Assembly (NCBI GenBank): GCA_934668345.1
Contig: CAKUNE010000002.1
Span: 153,741-217,740, forward strand
Length of the DNA: 64,000 bases
Direction of reading: 5' to 3'
From: an uncultured Collinsella sp.
GTDB lineage: Bacteria > Actinomycetota > Coriobacteriia > Coriobacteriales > Coriobacteriaceae
In this document: positions 1 to 8,334 of the stretch, in pieces
Layout: every line of letters begins with the position of its first letter
Position numbering within the stretch: position 1 is the stretch's first letter
The notes under the pieces: model-generated
Told to the model about the DNA's origin: nothing
What the model saw: the letters and a program-made list of their open reading frames with translations, nothing else
The model's database searches: none
Position numbers and translations under genes: made by a program

Positions 1-31
1 CGGTAAGGGCTCTGTTAACTCAAACGCACAT

Positions 32-78
32 AAAGAAAGGGCGGCTTTACGTTGCCTAAAAGCTCAGTAAAGACGCCC
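32..78 (-). terminator. Rho-independent terminator of the secreted 3D-like protein gene
   Basis: A 12-bp stem (39-50 with 67-78, one mismatch) is followed on the minus strand by a T-rich run at 38-32. It lies 35 bases past the stop at 113. Confidence 0.75.
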
Positions 79-112
79 GCCCATCATGTGCCTATTTTGC
101 TCTGATGGCAGA

Positions 113-886
113 TTACCAACCGGTGTAGTAGTCGGTGGTTCCGGCGGCGCAGCCGGAGTCATAGACCTTGCAATCACCCTTGGAGCCCGTAAAGGTCGAG
201 CCCTGGGCCATATCGCCCGCGGCAACAACGTAATAGCCGTCGGAATCGCGCCAGAAGCCCTCAGAATCCTGAGTCCATTCGCCCGTACGATAGTGATAAA
301 GCACATTGCTGCTGTAATAGGTCTCGCGGCGCCCGTTGTAGTTATTGACACCCGCAGAGCGCGTCAGGCCCGATCCGTTCGCGTAGGACGCGGCAGACGC
401 GTAGGACGGAGTGTAACCGGCGTTGTAGTACGAAGCCTGGGCGACCTCGGCAGCCTCCGCCTCGGCGGCAGCCTCGAGCGCTTCGCGCTTGGCATCCTCA
501 AGCGCAGTGCGCAGCTCATCGAGCTCGGTCGACTTCGCGTCGACCTCCCCCATCGTCAACAGGCTACCCGCACCGTCGATACAGCCCTGCAGCACAGCGC
601 GCTCGTCATCGGTGGCATAGTCACCATACATGTTTAGAATGATCTGAGCGCGCATCTCAAGGGAATCGCGCTTGGCCTCCATCGAGGCGTTCCACTCCTG
701 CATGGAGCCATAGCCATCGCCGCGATAGTCGACGGGCTGTACCAGCGTCGCCTCGGACGGCGTAGACCCTACCGCATCGGACAGTGTTGCGGCGTGGGCA
801 TCAGTTGCGCCGGCGCCCGCCAAAAGTGCCACAGCCAGAGCGGCGGAAAGGGCGGCGGCTTTCGGTTTTCGTGAATCGATCCTCAT
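113..886 (-). CDS. Secreted coiled-coil protein with C-terminal 3D-like domain
   Basis: A 257-residue exported protein. Residues 1-33 form a signal peptide: a basic start, an Ala/Leu-rich core and an AHA-A cleavage site. Residues about 60-155 are rich in Glu, Ala, Lys and Leu and look like a coiled coil. A Tyr/Ser/Asn-rich linker follows. The last 45 residues carry three spaced aspartates (AAGDMAQG, KVYDSGC, TTDYYTGW) and two cysteines, resembling the three-Asp '3D' fold of cell-wall hydrolases. The layout recalls secreted peptidoglycan-remodelling proteins, but the enzyme role is inferred. The ATG at 886 is chosen because GGAGG lies 11 bases upstream and the signal peptide begins there; an upstream in-frame extension to 1192 has no signal peptide. 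Confidence 0.7.
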   Translation of the reverse strand: MRIDSRKPKAAALSAALAVALLAGAGATDAHAATLSDAVGSTPSEATLVQPVDYRGDGYGSMQEWNASMEAKRDSLEMRAQIILNMYGDYATDDERAVLQGCIDGAGSLLTMGEVDAKSTELDELRTALEDAKREALEAAAEAEAAEVAQASYYNAGYTPSYASAASYANGSGLTRSAGVNNYNGRRETYYSSNVLYHYRTGEWTQDSEGFWRDSDGYYVVAAGDMAQGSTFTGSKGDCKVYDSGCAAGTTDYYTGW

Positions 887-1198
887 GTAGCTGGAAACCT
901 CCGTAGTGCGTTTTTGCTGCGTTTGAGCTGCGTGTGATTCGATCGCGCTGCATAGTACCCCGAGCACATCGCGACCTGCGGTTTTTCTCAAAAGGTGCAC
1001 GTCAATTGCGTAAAACTCACATCCTCTCAACAGGAGTTTTCCACAACTCAAATGCATAAAGCCTCTCAAAAACCCTGTTTTAGTGCCCTCTCTATGCAAA
1101 AAAGGCGCCTGTGCAAACATTGTTCGCACAGGCGCCTTGAGCAGGCATTTTATGCAGTTATACCTATCGAGTCGCAAGGGGTCCTTGCACAAGTCGCC
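887..1198. other. Intergenic region upstream of the secreted protein
   Basis: It holds the metY terminator at 1097-1138 and the ribosome binding site of the secreted protein gene. I see no convincing -35/-10 pair and no gene here. Confidence 0.5.
1097..1138 (-). terminator. metY terminator
   Basis: A perfect 13-bp GC-rich stem (1102-1114 with 1126-1138) is followed by six T on the minus strand. It ends the metY transcript 60 bases past its stop. Confidence 0.9.
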
Positions 1199-2509
1199 TT
1201 ACTCGTCCAGTGCGGCGAAGGCCTGCTTCAGATCCCAAATGATGTCCTCGGCGTTCTCGGTACCGATAGAAAGACGGATCGTGGAGGGCGTGATGTTCTG
1301 CTCGGCGAGCTCCTCGGCAGAGAGTTGGGAGTGCGTGGTGGTAGCCGGGTGCACGACGAGCGACTTGACGTCGGCCACGTTGGCGAGCAGCGAGAACACC
1401 TGCAGGTGATCGATGAACTTCCAAGCAGCCTCCTGGCCGCCCTTGATCTCGAAGGTAAAGATCGAGGCGCCGCCGTTGGGGAAATACTCCGTGTAGAGCT
1501 CGTGATCGGGATGCTCAGGCAGGCTCGGGTGGTTCACCTTGGCGACATGGCTGTCGCCGTTCAGGAACTCGACGACCTTCTTGGTGTTCTCGACATGACG
1601 GTCGACGCGCAGCGACAGGGTCTCGGTGCCCTGGAGCAGGATCCAGGCGTTGAACGGGCTGATGCATGCGCCCTCGTCGCGCAGCAGGATAGCGCGGACA
1701 TAGGTTGCGAAGGCGGCAGGACCAGCAGCCTCGGCAAACGAGACGCCATGGTAGGAGGGATTGGGTTCGGCGATCTGGGCGTACTTGCCGCTTGCCTTCC
1801 AATCGAAGTTACCGCCGTCGACGATCACGCCGCCCAGCGAGGTGCCGTGGCCACCGATGAACTTGGTTGCAGAGTGGACGACGATGTTGGCACCGTGCTC
1901 CAGCGGACGGAACAGATACGGAGTGCCGAAGGTGTTGTCGACGACAACCGGCAGACCGTGCTTCTTGGCGATCTCGGAGATGGCGTCGATGTTGGGGATG
2001 TCGGAGTTGGGGTTACCGAGCGTCTCGAGGTAAATGACCGTGGTGTTGTCCTTGATGGCACCCTCGACCTCGTCCAGGTTATGGGCATCGACAAACGTGG
2101 TCTCGACGCCAAACTGGGAGAGCGTGTGCTCCAGCAGGTTGTAGGAACCACCGTAGATGGTCTTCTGGGCCACCACATGGTCACCGGCCTGGGCGAGTGC
2201 CTGCAGGGTGTAGGTGATAGCGGCAGCACCGGAAGCGACGGCGAGGCCGGCCACGCCGCCCTCGAGCGCGGCGATACGGTCCTCAAAGACGCCCTGGGTG
2301 GAGTTGGTCAGACGACCGTAGATGTTACCGGCGTCGGCAAGGCCAAAGCGGTCGGCGGCGTGCTGGGCGTTGCGGAACACGTAGCTCGTGGTCTGATAGA
2401 TAGGCACGGCGCGGGCATCGGATGCGGGATCGGCGCTCTCCTGGCCAACGTGCAGCTGCAGGGTATCGAAACCAAAGGTGTGCTCGGGGTTGTTGATGAA
2501 CTGGCTCAT
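1199..2509 (-). CDS. metY: O-acetylhomoserine sulfhydrylase
   Basis: A 436-residue fold-type I PLP enzyme of the Cys/Met metabolism family. It is predicted to make homocysteine from O-acetyl-L-homoserine and sulfide in the cytosol. The PLP lysine is Lys216 in HSATKFIGGHG, preceded by the VVDNTFGTPY strand. The start region LHVGQESADPASDARAVPIY and the length are typical of MetY; cystathionine synthases and lyases are shorter. The ATG at 2509 has AAGGAGATCATC just upstream. It is monocistronic with its own terminator, and divergent from a LysR regulator. A 17-codon leader ORF lies in its 5' region, suggesting translation-coupled control. The exact substrate (O-acetyl or O-succinyl ester) cannot be read from sequence. 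Confidence 0.92.
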   Translation of the reverse strand: MSQFINNPEHTFGFDTLQLHVGQESADPASDARAVPIYQTTSYVFRNAQHAADRFGLADAGNIYGRLTNSTQGVFEDRIAALEGGVAGLAVASGAAAITYTLQALAQAGDHVVAQKTIYGGSYNLLEHTLSQFGVETTFVDAHNLDEVEGAIKDNTTVIYLETLGNPNSDIPNIDAISEIAKKHGLPVVVDNTFGTPYLFRPLEHGANIVVHSATKFIGGHGTSLGGVIVDGGNFDWKASGKYAQIAEPNPSYHGVSFAEAAGPAAFATYVRAILLRDEGACISPFNAWILLQGTETLSLRVDRHVENTKKVVEFLNGDSHVAKVNHPSLPEHPDHELYTEYFPNGGASIFTFEIKGGQEAAWKFIDHLQVFSLLANVADVKSLVVHPATTTHSQLSAEELAEQNITPSTIRLSIGTENAEDIIWDLKQAFAALDE

Positions 2510-2571
2510 GATGATCTCCTTGATCGAACAAAAGTAAATAAATAAGAGAAAAGTAAGTCGCTGTCTCCTGA

Positions 2572-2625
2572 TCACGCCGACGGGCGCAAACAGGAGCCCG
2601 GCATTCGTCTTGGCAAGCAATTCAT
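2572..2625 (-). CDS. Short leader ORF upstream of metY
   Basis: A 17-codon ORF encodes MNCLPRRMPGSCLRPSA. It has a strong ribosome binding site (AAAGGAG, 8 bases before the ATG) and ends 62 bases before metY. Two of its 17 codons are Cys, and CTCCTG inside it can pair either with CAGGAG just after its stop or with the similar AAGGAG of metY. Cys-rich leader peptides attenuate sulfur genes in some Actinobacteria; the same role here is inferred. Confidence 0.5.
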   Translation of the reverse strand: MNCLPRRMPGSCLRPSA

Positions 2626-2757
2626 ATGCGGGTCTCCTTTCGCATCCCGGTTTCGTGGTCGGCCTAATTACCTACCGCCTTTGTGTGTTTTGAATAGTAC
2701 GAGCATTGTTTCGCTCGGTCAATCACTTAAAAGCGCTAACCTGTTATCGGTTTTATA

Positions 2758-2767
2758 GATAGCTATC
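2758..2767. promoter_or_regulatory. Candidate LysR operator between metY and lysR
   Basis: GATAGCTATC is a perfect 10-bp palindrome 16 bases before the LysR start, in the divergent intergenic region. LysR proteins usually bind such palindromes next to their own gene. The assignment rests on position and symmetry only. Confidence 0.3.
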
Positions 2768-2783
2768 GAAAGGACGGGCACCG

Positions 2784-3686
2784 ATGACCCTCCAGCAGCT
2801 TCGTTTTCTTATCGCCGTGGCAGAGTCCGGCTCAATCAACGCCGCAGCTCAGCGCCTCTATACCGCTCAGTCCAACATCTCAAACGCCGTCAAAAGCCTA
2901 GAACAAGAGCTCCATCTGGAGATCTTTACGCGCTCCAGCCGCGGCGTCACGCTCACCAACGACGGCACCGAGCTTTTGGGCTATGCGCGCCAGGTCGTAG
3001 AGCAGGCCGACATGCTCGAGGCACGCTACGAGGACGGTGGCACCCCGCAAGCCCGCCTCGCCATTTCCGCCCAGCACTACGCCTTTTCGGTCGAGGCCTT
3101 TGTCAACGTAGTCGAGCGCTGCCGCGACAGCAAGTTCGAGTTCATCATGCGCGAGACCACCACATCGCAGATCATCGATGACGTCCGTGCGTTTCGCAGC
3201 GATATCGGCATTCTGTATCTGGATGACTTTAACGCCCGCGTTCTGCAGAAGGCCTTCGCCGATACCCGCGCAAGCTTCCATCCCCTATTCGACGCGACGG
3301 TCCACGTCTTCGTTAGCGAGCGCCACCCGCTCGCACGCCGCCCTCAGCTGTCCCTTGCCGACCTCACGCCCTATACGCGCTACAGCTTTGAGCAGGGAAC
3401 CTCAAACTCCTTCTATTACGCCGAGGAACCTTTTAGCTATATCCCTTGCGACCGCAACATACGAATCTCGGACCGCGGAACACTTACTAACTTACTTATC
3501 ACGTCGAACGGTTACACCCTGTCGACCGGTGTCCTCTCCAATGAAATGCAATGGGGCATGGCATCGATCCCGCTAGCAGACGCCCCAACGATGCACGTTG
3601 GCTACATCATGCACGACGAGCGCAAGCCCTCTCCCCTCTTGCAGCAATACCTCGACGAGCTCAACCGCATCATCCATGCCAACTAA
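2784..3686 (+). CDS. LysR-family transcriptional regulator
   Basis: A 300-residue LysR-type regulator of normal length. Residues 1-60 form the winged helix-turn-helix (LQQLRFLIAVAESGSINAAA and SNISNAVKSLEQEL). Residues from about 88 form the periplasmic-binding-protein-like effector domain. It is transcribed away from metY with 274 bases between the starts, the classic arrangement in which the regulator controls itself and its neighbour. A sulfur or methionine effector is therefore plausible but unproven. The ATG at 2784 is preceded by AAAGGAC. Confidence 0.85.
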   Translation: MTLQQLRFLIAVAESGSINAAAQRLYTAQSNISNAVKSLEQELHLEIFTRSSRGVTLTNDGTELLGYARQVVEQADMLEARYEDGGTPQARLAISAQHYAFSVEAFVNVVERCRDSKFEFIMRETTTSQIIDDVRAFRSDIGILYLDDFNARVLQKAFADTRASFHPLFDATVHVFVSERHPLARRPQLSLADLTPYTRYSFEQGTSNSFYYAEEPFSYIPCDRNIRISDRGTLTNLLITSNGYTLSTGVLSNEMQWGMASIPLADAPTMHVGYIMHDERKPSPLLQQYLDELNRIIHAN

Positions 3687-3785
3687 CAGTCGGAAGACGG
3701 GGTAGAAATCGTAGATTGCTAGCCCCCGACGGGCATGGCGCTACAATGGTCACTCACATGAAATGCACTCAACGAAAGGAAGCCC

Positions 3786-4271
3786 GTGAAGGTCATCATC
3801 TACACCGACGGCTCGGCCCGATCAAATCCGGGACGCGGCGGCTACGGCGCCGTGCTCAAATACACCAACCCCGCCGGCAAGACCTTCACCTCCGAGCTTT
3901 CGCGCGGCTACGCCAAGACCACCAACAACCGCATGGAACTCATGGCGGTCATCGTGGCGCTCGAGGCGCTCAACCGCCCTTGCGAGGTCGAAGTCCATTC
4001 CGATTCGCAGTATGTCGTCAACGCCTTTAACAAGCACTGGATCGACGGCTGGAAAAAGCGCGGATGGAAAACCGCCAACAAGCAACCCGTCAAGAACCGC
4101 GACCTGTGGGAGCGCCTACTCACCGCCAAAAGCAAGCACAAGGTTGAGTTCATCTGGGTTAAGGGTCACGCCGGTCACGAGCTCAACGAGCGCTGTGATG
4201 AGCTCGCCACCACGGCGGCCGACGGCAGCAACCTCGATATCGACACCGGCTTTAACGAGAGCGACCTGTAA
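3786..4271 (+). CDS. rnhA: Ribonuclease HI
   Basis: A 161-residue RNase H that cleaves the RNA strand of RNA-DNA hybrids. The start [20 protein letters not shown] holds the first catalytic Asp. Glu in [16 protein letters not shown], Asp in [11 protein letters not shown] and His/Glu near the end ([18 protein letters not shown]) complete the active site. A basic segment ([21 protein letters not shown]) matches the handle region that binds hybrids. Start is GTG with AAAGGAAGCCC upstream. A TACAAT box about 40 bases upstream suggests its own promoter. Confidence 0.95.
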   Translation: MKVIIYTDGSARSNPGRGGYGAVLKYTNPAGKTFTSELSRGYAKTTNNRMELMAVIVALEALNRPCEVEVHSDSQYVVNAFNKHWIDGWKKRGWKTANKQPVKNRDLWERLLTAKSKHKVEFIWVKGHAGHELNERCDELATTAADGSNLDIDTGFNESDL

Positions 4272-4344
4272 TAGCGTTTTCGCGCAGCTTTATATCCCCA
4301 CGCGCTACACTCATCCTGTAGACCAAACAACACAAGGGAGACGT

Positions 4345-5451
4345 ATGCTGCGCATCGCGACCATCGGTACATCCATGATCACCGACGACTTTATCCAAGT
4401 CGTCAACGCCAACGACCAAGCCGCGTTTGTGGGCACGCTCTCGCGCGATGCCGAGCGCGGCGCCGCCTTTACCGCCGAACACGGCGGCGAGCGTAACTTC
4501 ACCGCACTTGACGAGCTTGCGTCCGCCGACGACGTCGACGCCGTCTACATCGGCAGCCCCAATGCGCTTCACTACGAGCAGGCCCTTGTCTGCATCGCCG
4601 GTGGCAAGCACGTCATCGTCGAGAAGCCCTTCTGCGCCACCGAAGCGCAGGCGCTGGAAGTCTTCCGCGCTGCCGAGGCAGCAGGTGTCGTGGCCCTCGA
4701 GGCCATGCGTCCCCTCCACGACCCCGCCTTCCACGCCATCGAGGACGCCCTGGGCGAGATCGCCCCCATCCGCCGCGCCTCATTACGCTTTGGCAAATAT
4801 TCCTCGCGCTACAACGAGATTCTCGCGGGACGCGCCACCAATATCTTCGACTGCAATATGGCATCGGGTTCCCTCATGGACATTGGCGTCTACACCGTCG
4901 AGCCCATGGTCGAGATTTTCGGCATGCCCTCCGGCCTTACGAGCATGGCTACTCTGCTCGACCCCGCCACGCGACAGCTCACGCACGGCCCCATCGACGG
5001 CTGCGGTTCCATCCTCGCCAGCTACGGCGGTGGCCGTATCTCCGTCGAGCTCGCGCACTCCAAAATAACGAATGACCTGCTACCCTCGCAGATCGAAGGC
5101 GAGCGTGGCACTATCCAGATCGACCATCTGTCCACGCCCCGCAATGTCCGCATCGACTATCGCGGCGATGTCGTACGCGGCTCGGCGACCGAGGCGCCGC
5201 GCGAACAGGGCGACAACGGCCGCGTGCTCGACCTGCCCAAATCGAGCAACACTATGGAATACGAACTCACAGACTTTATCACCGCCATCGGCGGCATCGA
5301 TAACGTTAAGGAAGAGATTTGGGAGACCCCGGCGGGACGCCACGAGCTTGGCCACTACCGCGATGTCACGCTCGTCTCGCTGCGCATCATGGATGCCGTG
5401 CGCCAGCAGGCCGGCATAACCTTCCCGGCCGACGCAGGCAAGCAGGCATAG
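4345..5451 (+). CDS. Gfo/Idh/MocA-family NAD(P)-dependent oxidoreductase
   Basis: A 368-residue sugar- or polyol-dehydrogenase-like protein. Residues 1-120 form a Rossmann domain (LRIATIGTSMITDDF); residues 85-95 carry the conserved EKP (KHVIVEKPFCATEAQA). The C-terminal half is the alpha/beta substrate domain (SGSLMDIGVYTVEPM). The first glycine motif is degenerate (GTSMI in place of GxGxxG), a known variation in a sub-group of this family. Substrate unknown. Start ATG with AAGGGAGACGT. The next gene begins 3 bases after its stop, so the two are probably co-transcribed. Confidence 0.85.
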   Translation: MLRIATIGTSMITDDFIQVVNANDQAAFVGTLSRDAERGAAFTAEHGGERNFTALDELASADDVDAVYIGSPNALHYEQALVCIAGGKHVIVEKPFCATEAQALEVFRAAEAAGVVALEAMRPLHDPAFHAIEDALGEIAPIRRASLRFGKYSSRYNEILAGRATNIFDCNMASGSLMDIGVYTVEPMVEIFGMPSGLTSMATLLDPATRQLTHGPIDGCGSILASYGGGRISVELAHSKITNDLLPSQIEGERGTIQIDHLSTPRNVRIDYRGDVVRGSATEAPREQGDNGRVLDLPKSSNTMEYELTDFITAIGGIDNVKEEIWETPAGRHELGHYRDVTLVSLRIMDAVRQQAGITFPADAGKQA

Positions 5452-5453
5452 CG

Positions 5454-5864
5454 ATGGGCCTCTTCGATACGTTCTTCTCCAGCGTCACCGGCGGCAGTCG
5501 AGAGCCTCAAAAACCATCAAACGTCGAGCTCGAACTGCGCCGCAGGCTTACTGTGCTCGCAAGCGACGAGGCCACTCAAGACACTCCCCTGCGCTTTTTC
5601 CTGCGCTGGGCGGGGCAAGTCCAGGGCGTCGGTTTTCGCTTTACCAACACCAACCTCGCGCAGGCACGCGCACTCACCGGCTGGGTGCGTAACATGGAAG
5701 ACGGTTCAGTCGAGATGGAGATACAGGGAGCTCCGGCAAACATCCTATCTCATCTCGAGGCGCTTCACGCCTCCTACGAGCGCATGGGAACGCGCTTTCG
5801 CCTCGTAGAAGCCCAGGCCCAAGCCCCACTTGCCAATGAAGACGGTTTCATTCCTCGTTATTAG
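5454..5864 (+). CDS. Acylphosphatase-domain protein with N-terminal extension
   Basis: A 136-residue protein. The C-terminal 90 residues are an acylphosphatase domain, which hydrolyses carboxyl-phosphate bonds. Catalytic Arg is in GQVQGVGFRF and catalytic Asn in GWVRNMEDGSVE. Acylphosphatases are usually about 90 residues; here about 45 extra residues (charged, no recognised domain) precede the domain. It probably follows the oxidoreductase in one operon. The ATG at 5454 lies 3 bases after the previous stop; the Shine-Dalgarno is weak. Confidence 0.85.
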   Translation: MGLFDTFFSSVTGGSREPQKPSNVELELRRRLTVLASDEATQDTPLRFFLRWAGQVQGVGFRFTNTNLAQARALTGWVRNMEDGSVEMEIQGAPANILSHLEALHASYERMGTRFRLVEAQAQAPLANEDGFIPRY

Positions 5865-5893
5865 TATTGTGTGCTAAATACGGTATCATTTAC

Positions 5894-5909
5894 CTACAAC
5901 CGTTTGTAG
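5894..5909. promoter_or_regulatory. Candidate operator of the Fur-family gene
   Basis: CTACAA-N4-TTGTAG is a perfect inverted repeat 16 bases before the Fur-family start, and an overlapping TAAAT-N8-ATTTA lies just upstream. Autoregulation at such sites is usual for Fur/PerR proteins; the link is inferred from position. Confidence 0.35.
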
Positions 5910-5925
5910 AAAAGAGGCGAGGCGC

Positions 5926-6306
5926 ATGGCGGTGCAAAGAAGGAATACCAGGCAGCGAAAGCTGGTTCTTGACGCCGTGCGCCAAAGCTACAACCATCCC
6001 ACCGCCGACGAAATCTACAACGTCGTGCGCGCACAGGATGACAAAATCAGCCGCGGTACGGTCTACCGCAATCTCAATCTCTTGGCCGACGCCGGCGAGA
6101 TCCTCTCCATCAAGACGCCGGGCGGCAGCCGCTTCGATCGCACGATCGAGCCGCATGCGCATATCATCTGCACCTCATGCAGCCGCGTCATCGACGTACC
6201 GCTCCCCTTCGATGCCCAGCTCGACGCCAAGGCGTCCGAGCAAATCGGCTGGCACGTCACGTCGCACTACACCATCTTCGAGGGTCTCTGCCCCGACTGC
6301 CGGTAG
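5926..6306 (+). CDS. Fur-family metalloregulator (PerR-like)
   Basis: A 126-residue Fur-family DNA-binding regulator, slightly shorter than typical. Residues 1-80 form the winged helix (RQRKLVLDAVRQ, ISRGTVYRNLNLL). The dimer domain carries structural zinc pairs CTSC and CPDC. The regulatory-site ligands RFD, EPHAH and the Asp of PLPFD match the Asp/His set of PerR better than Zur or Fur, so peroxide sensing is a reasonable guess. ATG at 5926 is preceded by AGAGGCGAGGCGC. It converges with the HAD gene 15 bases downstream. Confidence 0.85.
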   Translation: MAVQRRNTRQRKLVLDAVRQSYNHPTADEIYNVVRAQDDKISRGTVYRNLNLLADAGEILSIKTPGGSRFDRTIEPHAHIICTSCSRVIDVPLPFDAQLDAKASEQIGWHVTSHYTIFEGLCPDCR

Positions 6307-6321
6307 ATGTTTGGGACATGC

Positions 6322-7119
6322 CTACTCAGCAAGTAGACGACGCAGCTCCTCTTCGACCGTGCGCACGTAGCGGACACGGTCATTGACACCGCGCATGCTG
6401 GGATTGCAGCTCTCCATCAGATAGGGATGGCCCACCACGTTGAGCATGTCGCGATCGTTTTCGTTATCGCCAAACGCCATCATTTCGTTAGGTGAGATCC
6501 CCAGCGCACAACCATAATCGGCAAGCGCGGACCCCTTGCCCGAATCAAAGCCGATAAAGTCGGTCCATTCGGTTCCCGACGTCATCACGTCAACACGGTC
6601 GCTAAAGAGGCGCTCGAAATACTCCAGGGCCGCCGGCTGATCCACCTCAGGCGTCTGGAAGGCAATCTTAATGACGTCCTCGTCGATGTCCTCGGGGCGG
6701 TCGACCACCGCCACATCGCAGTGGACCTCATAGCGCAGGTGGTCAACAAACGCATCGTTGCCGCTCATGGTGTAGAGGTGTCCCTCACACGAAAGGGTCA
6801 CGTCGGCATGGGGATACGCAACCACGGCATTCGCGATATCCATAGCAAGGCTACGCTCCATGGAACGCTTGACAACGGCACGTCCCTCGCTCATCACCAG
6901 GGCTCCGTTTTCGCATACATAGGCGAGCTCATCGGCCACCGGGGCAAACAGATAGCGCAAACTCGCATATTGACGGCCGCTCGCCGGCATAAACACGATA
7001 CCGTGACGATGCAGCTCATCGATGAGCTCAAAGGCCTCGGAACGCGGCTCGCGCTCCCCCGGATGCAGCAACGTGCCGTCCAAATCGCATGCAATCAGCT
7101 TGATTCCCTCAAGACCCAT
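6322..7119 (-). CDS. Cof-type HAD-superfamily phosphatase
   Basis: A 265-residue haloacid-dehalogenase-like hydrolase of the Cof/YidA type, acting on small phosphorylated metabolites in the cytosol. Motif I is ACDLDGTLL (nucleophile Asp), motif II is MPASGRQ, motif III Lys is in IGFDSGKGSALADYG, and motif IV is MAFGDNENDRDML. The cap domain lies between motifs II and III. ATG at 7119 with GGGGGAAAG upstream; an in-frame extension to 7179 lacks a ribosome binding site and overlaps a terminator. Substrate not predictable. Confidence 0.88.
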   Translation of the reverse strand: MGLEGIKLIACDLDGTLLHPGEREPRSEAFELIDELHRHGIVFMPASGRQYASLRYLFAPVADELAYVCENGALVMSEGRAVVKRSMERSLAMDIANAVVAYPHADVTLSCEGHLYTMSGNDAFVDHLRYEVHCDVAVVDRPEDIDEDVIKIAFQTPEVDQPAALEYFERLFSDRVDVMTSGTEWTDFIGFDSGKGSALADYGCALGISPNEMMAFGDNENDRDMLNVVGHPYLMESCNPSMRGVNDRVRYVRTVEEELRRLLAE

Positions 7120-7149
7120 ATGCTTTCCCCCACAGCATCTCATCAACAG

Positions 7150-7190
7150 AAAGACGGACTTTGAATAGTTGCCTCTCAAAGTCCGTCTTA
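7150..7190 (-). terminator. Terminator of the slyD-like/ureE-like operon
   Basis: A perfect stem of at least 14 bp (AAGACGGACTTTGA at 7151-7164 with its complement up to about 7189) is followed by TTTCTGTT on the minus strand. It lies just past the UreE-like stop at 7203. Confidence 0.8.
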
Positions 7191-7202
7191 CTTATACGCA
7201 CG

Positions 7203-7781
7203 TTAACCGCGCGCCTTCTTTACGATCGTAAAGTCTGGAGCCATACTCACAACGGCATCCGCCGCACACGACGCAAAGCGCCGGTCCGCATCGAGTTCAC
7301 GGGTAACCGTCGAGAGTCGAACGCCCTCGACGCCCCGGAGCATGCGGCCCAAAACAGGCTGCACCGGTGTATACATGCGCACGGTATGCTCGTCCGAATC
7401 GCCTCGGAAAAGCGGCGCATGCATATTGCCGATCTCCCAGCACGCATGCGCGAGCGCAATCGGGTCCATGCGGTCAACTTCGACCAAATAAACCTCGGCG
7501 CTGCGCAGGCGCACGACAACCGCCACGGGCACCACGCCCGAACGGTCGACGGCGAGCACGTCGCCGTCGACAAGACGACCGCCGTCGGCAGTATCCAGCC
7601 GAACATCGACCGTGCGCCCCAGCTCCGTCACGCCCACAAACGCGCATACATCAGCCTGGTCCCAATCGAGCAGCAGCTCGTCAACTTCAAAGACACCGCC
7701 CAGCTCCCGGCGAAGCAGGAGTTCATAGGACGGATCGTTGAGATTTCCCAAGCATGTCGTCGAAACCAAGCGTTCAGGCAT
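7203..7781 (-). CDS. UreE-like metallochaperone domain protein
   Basis: A 192-residue protein matching the urease accessory protein UreE over residues about 65-160. It shows GRLVDGDVLAVD, DPIALAHACWEIGNMHAPLF and VLGRMLRGVEGV, which parallel the LAxACYHLGNRHVPL and VLDDMLR blocks of UreE. The His of GNMHAPL aligns with the conserved nickel-binding interface His of UreE. The DHVL histidines and a His-rich tail are missing. No urease subunits are in the window, so a urease role is not shown. It starts 3 bases after the SlyD-like gene, implying one operon and a shared metal-handling or folding task (inference). Confidence 0.6.
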   Translation of the reverse strand: MPERLVSTTCLGNLNDPSYELLLRRELGGVFEVDELLLDWDQADVCAFVGVTELGRTVDVRLDTADGGRLVDGDVLAVDRSGVVPVAVVVRLRSAEVYLVEVDRMDPIALAHACWEIGNMHAPLFRGDSDEHTVRMYTPVQPVLGRMLRGVEGVRLSTVTRELDADRRFASCAADAVVSMAPDFTIVKKARG

Positions 7782-7784
7782 ACT

Positions 7785-8213
7785 CTAGCCCTCGACCTCG
7801 ACGAGCTCGATATCAAAGTTGAGGTCCTTGCCGGCCAACTCGTGGTTGGCGTCGAGCGTCACGGCCTCGGGCGTTACGTCGATGACCACGGCGGGGACGG
7901 GCATACCGCTCGGCGTGGACAGGAAAAGCTTCATGCCCTTCTCGATCTGCTCGATGTTGGGAACCTGTTCGGCCGGGAAGGTAATAACCATCTCGGGATT
8001 GTGCTCGCCGTAGGCATCGGCAGCAGGAATGTGCACGGTCTTCTTCTCGCCCACCTGCATGTCGACAACAGCGGCGTCGAAGCCCTTGATCATCTGGCCG
8101 GCGCCACAGGTGAACTCCAGCGGCTCGCCGCGATCGTAGGAGCTATCGAACTGCGTGCCGTCGTCGAGCGTGCCACGATAATGGGTCTTGACCTTCTTGC
8201 CCTGGTTGGACAT
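7785..8213 (-). CDS. SlyD-like FKBP-type peptidyl-prolyl isomerase
   Basis: A 142-residue cytosolic FKBP with the SlyD layout: HYRGTLDDGTQFDSSYDRGE, then MIKGFDAAVVDMQVGEKKT, an inserted chaperone flap (about residues 70-120, AYGEHNPEMVITFPAEQVPN), and the closing strand DLNFDIELVEVE. It catalyses proline isomerisation and, in the family, assists folding and nickel delivery to hydrogenase. The His/Cys-rich metal tail of E. coli SlyD is absent. ATG at 8213 with GGAGGTTTCC. It is the first gene of a two-gene operon with the UreE-like gene. Confidence 0.88.
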   Translation of the reverse strand: MSNQGKKVKTHYRGTLDDGTQFDSSYDRGEPLEFTCGAGQMIKGFDAAVVDMQVGEKKTVHIPAADAYGEHNPEMVITFPAEQVPNIEQIEKGMKLFLSTPSGMPVPAVVIDVTPEAVTLDANHELAGKDLNFDIELVEVEG

Positions 8214-8334
8214 GGAAACCTCCGTATATAAGGGCGGCGCACAACGCAAGCCGCCGTGAACATATGGCGCTAACTATACCCTAGTCATACAATTCAAAGA
8301 CAGTTTGCAAAGAAACGCTGCAACCGGAGGAACT

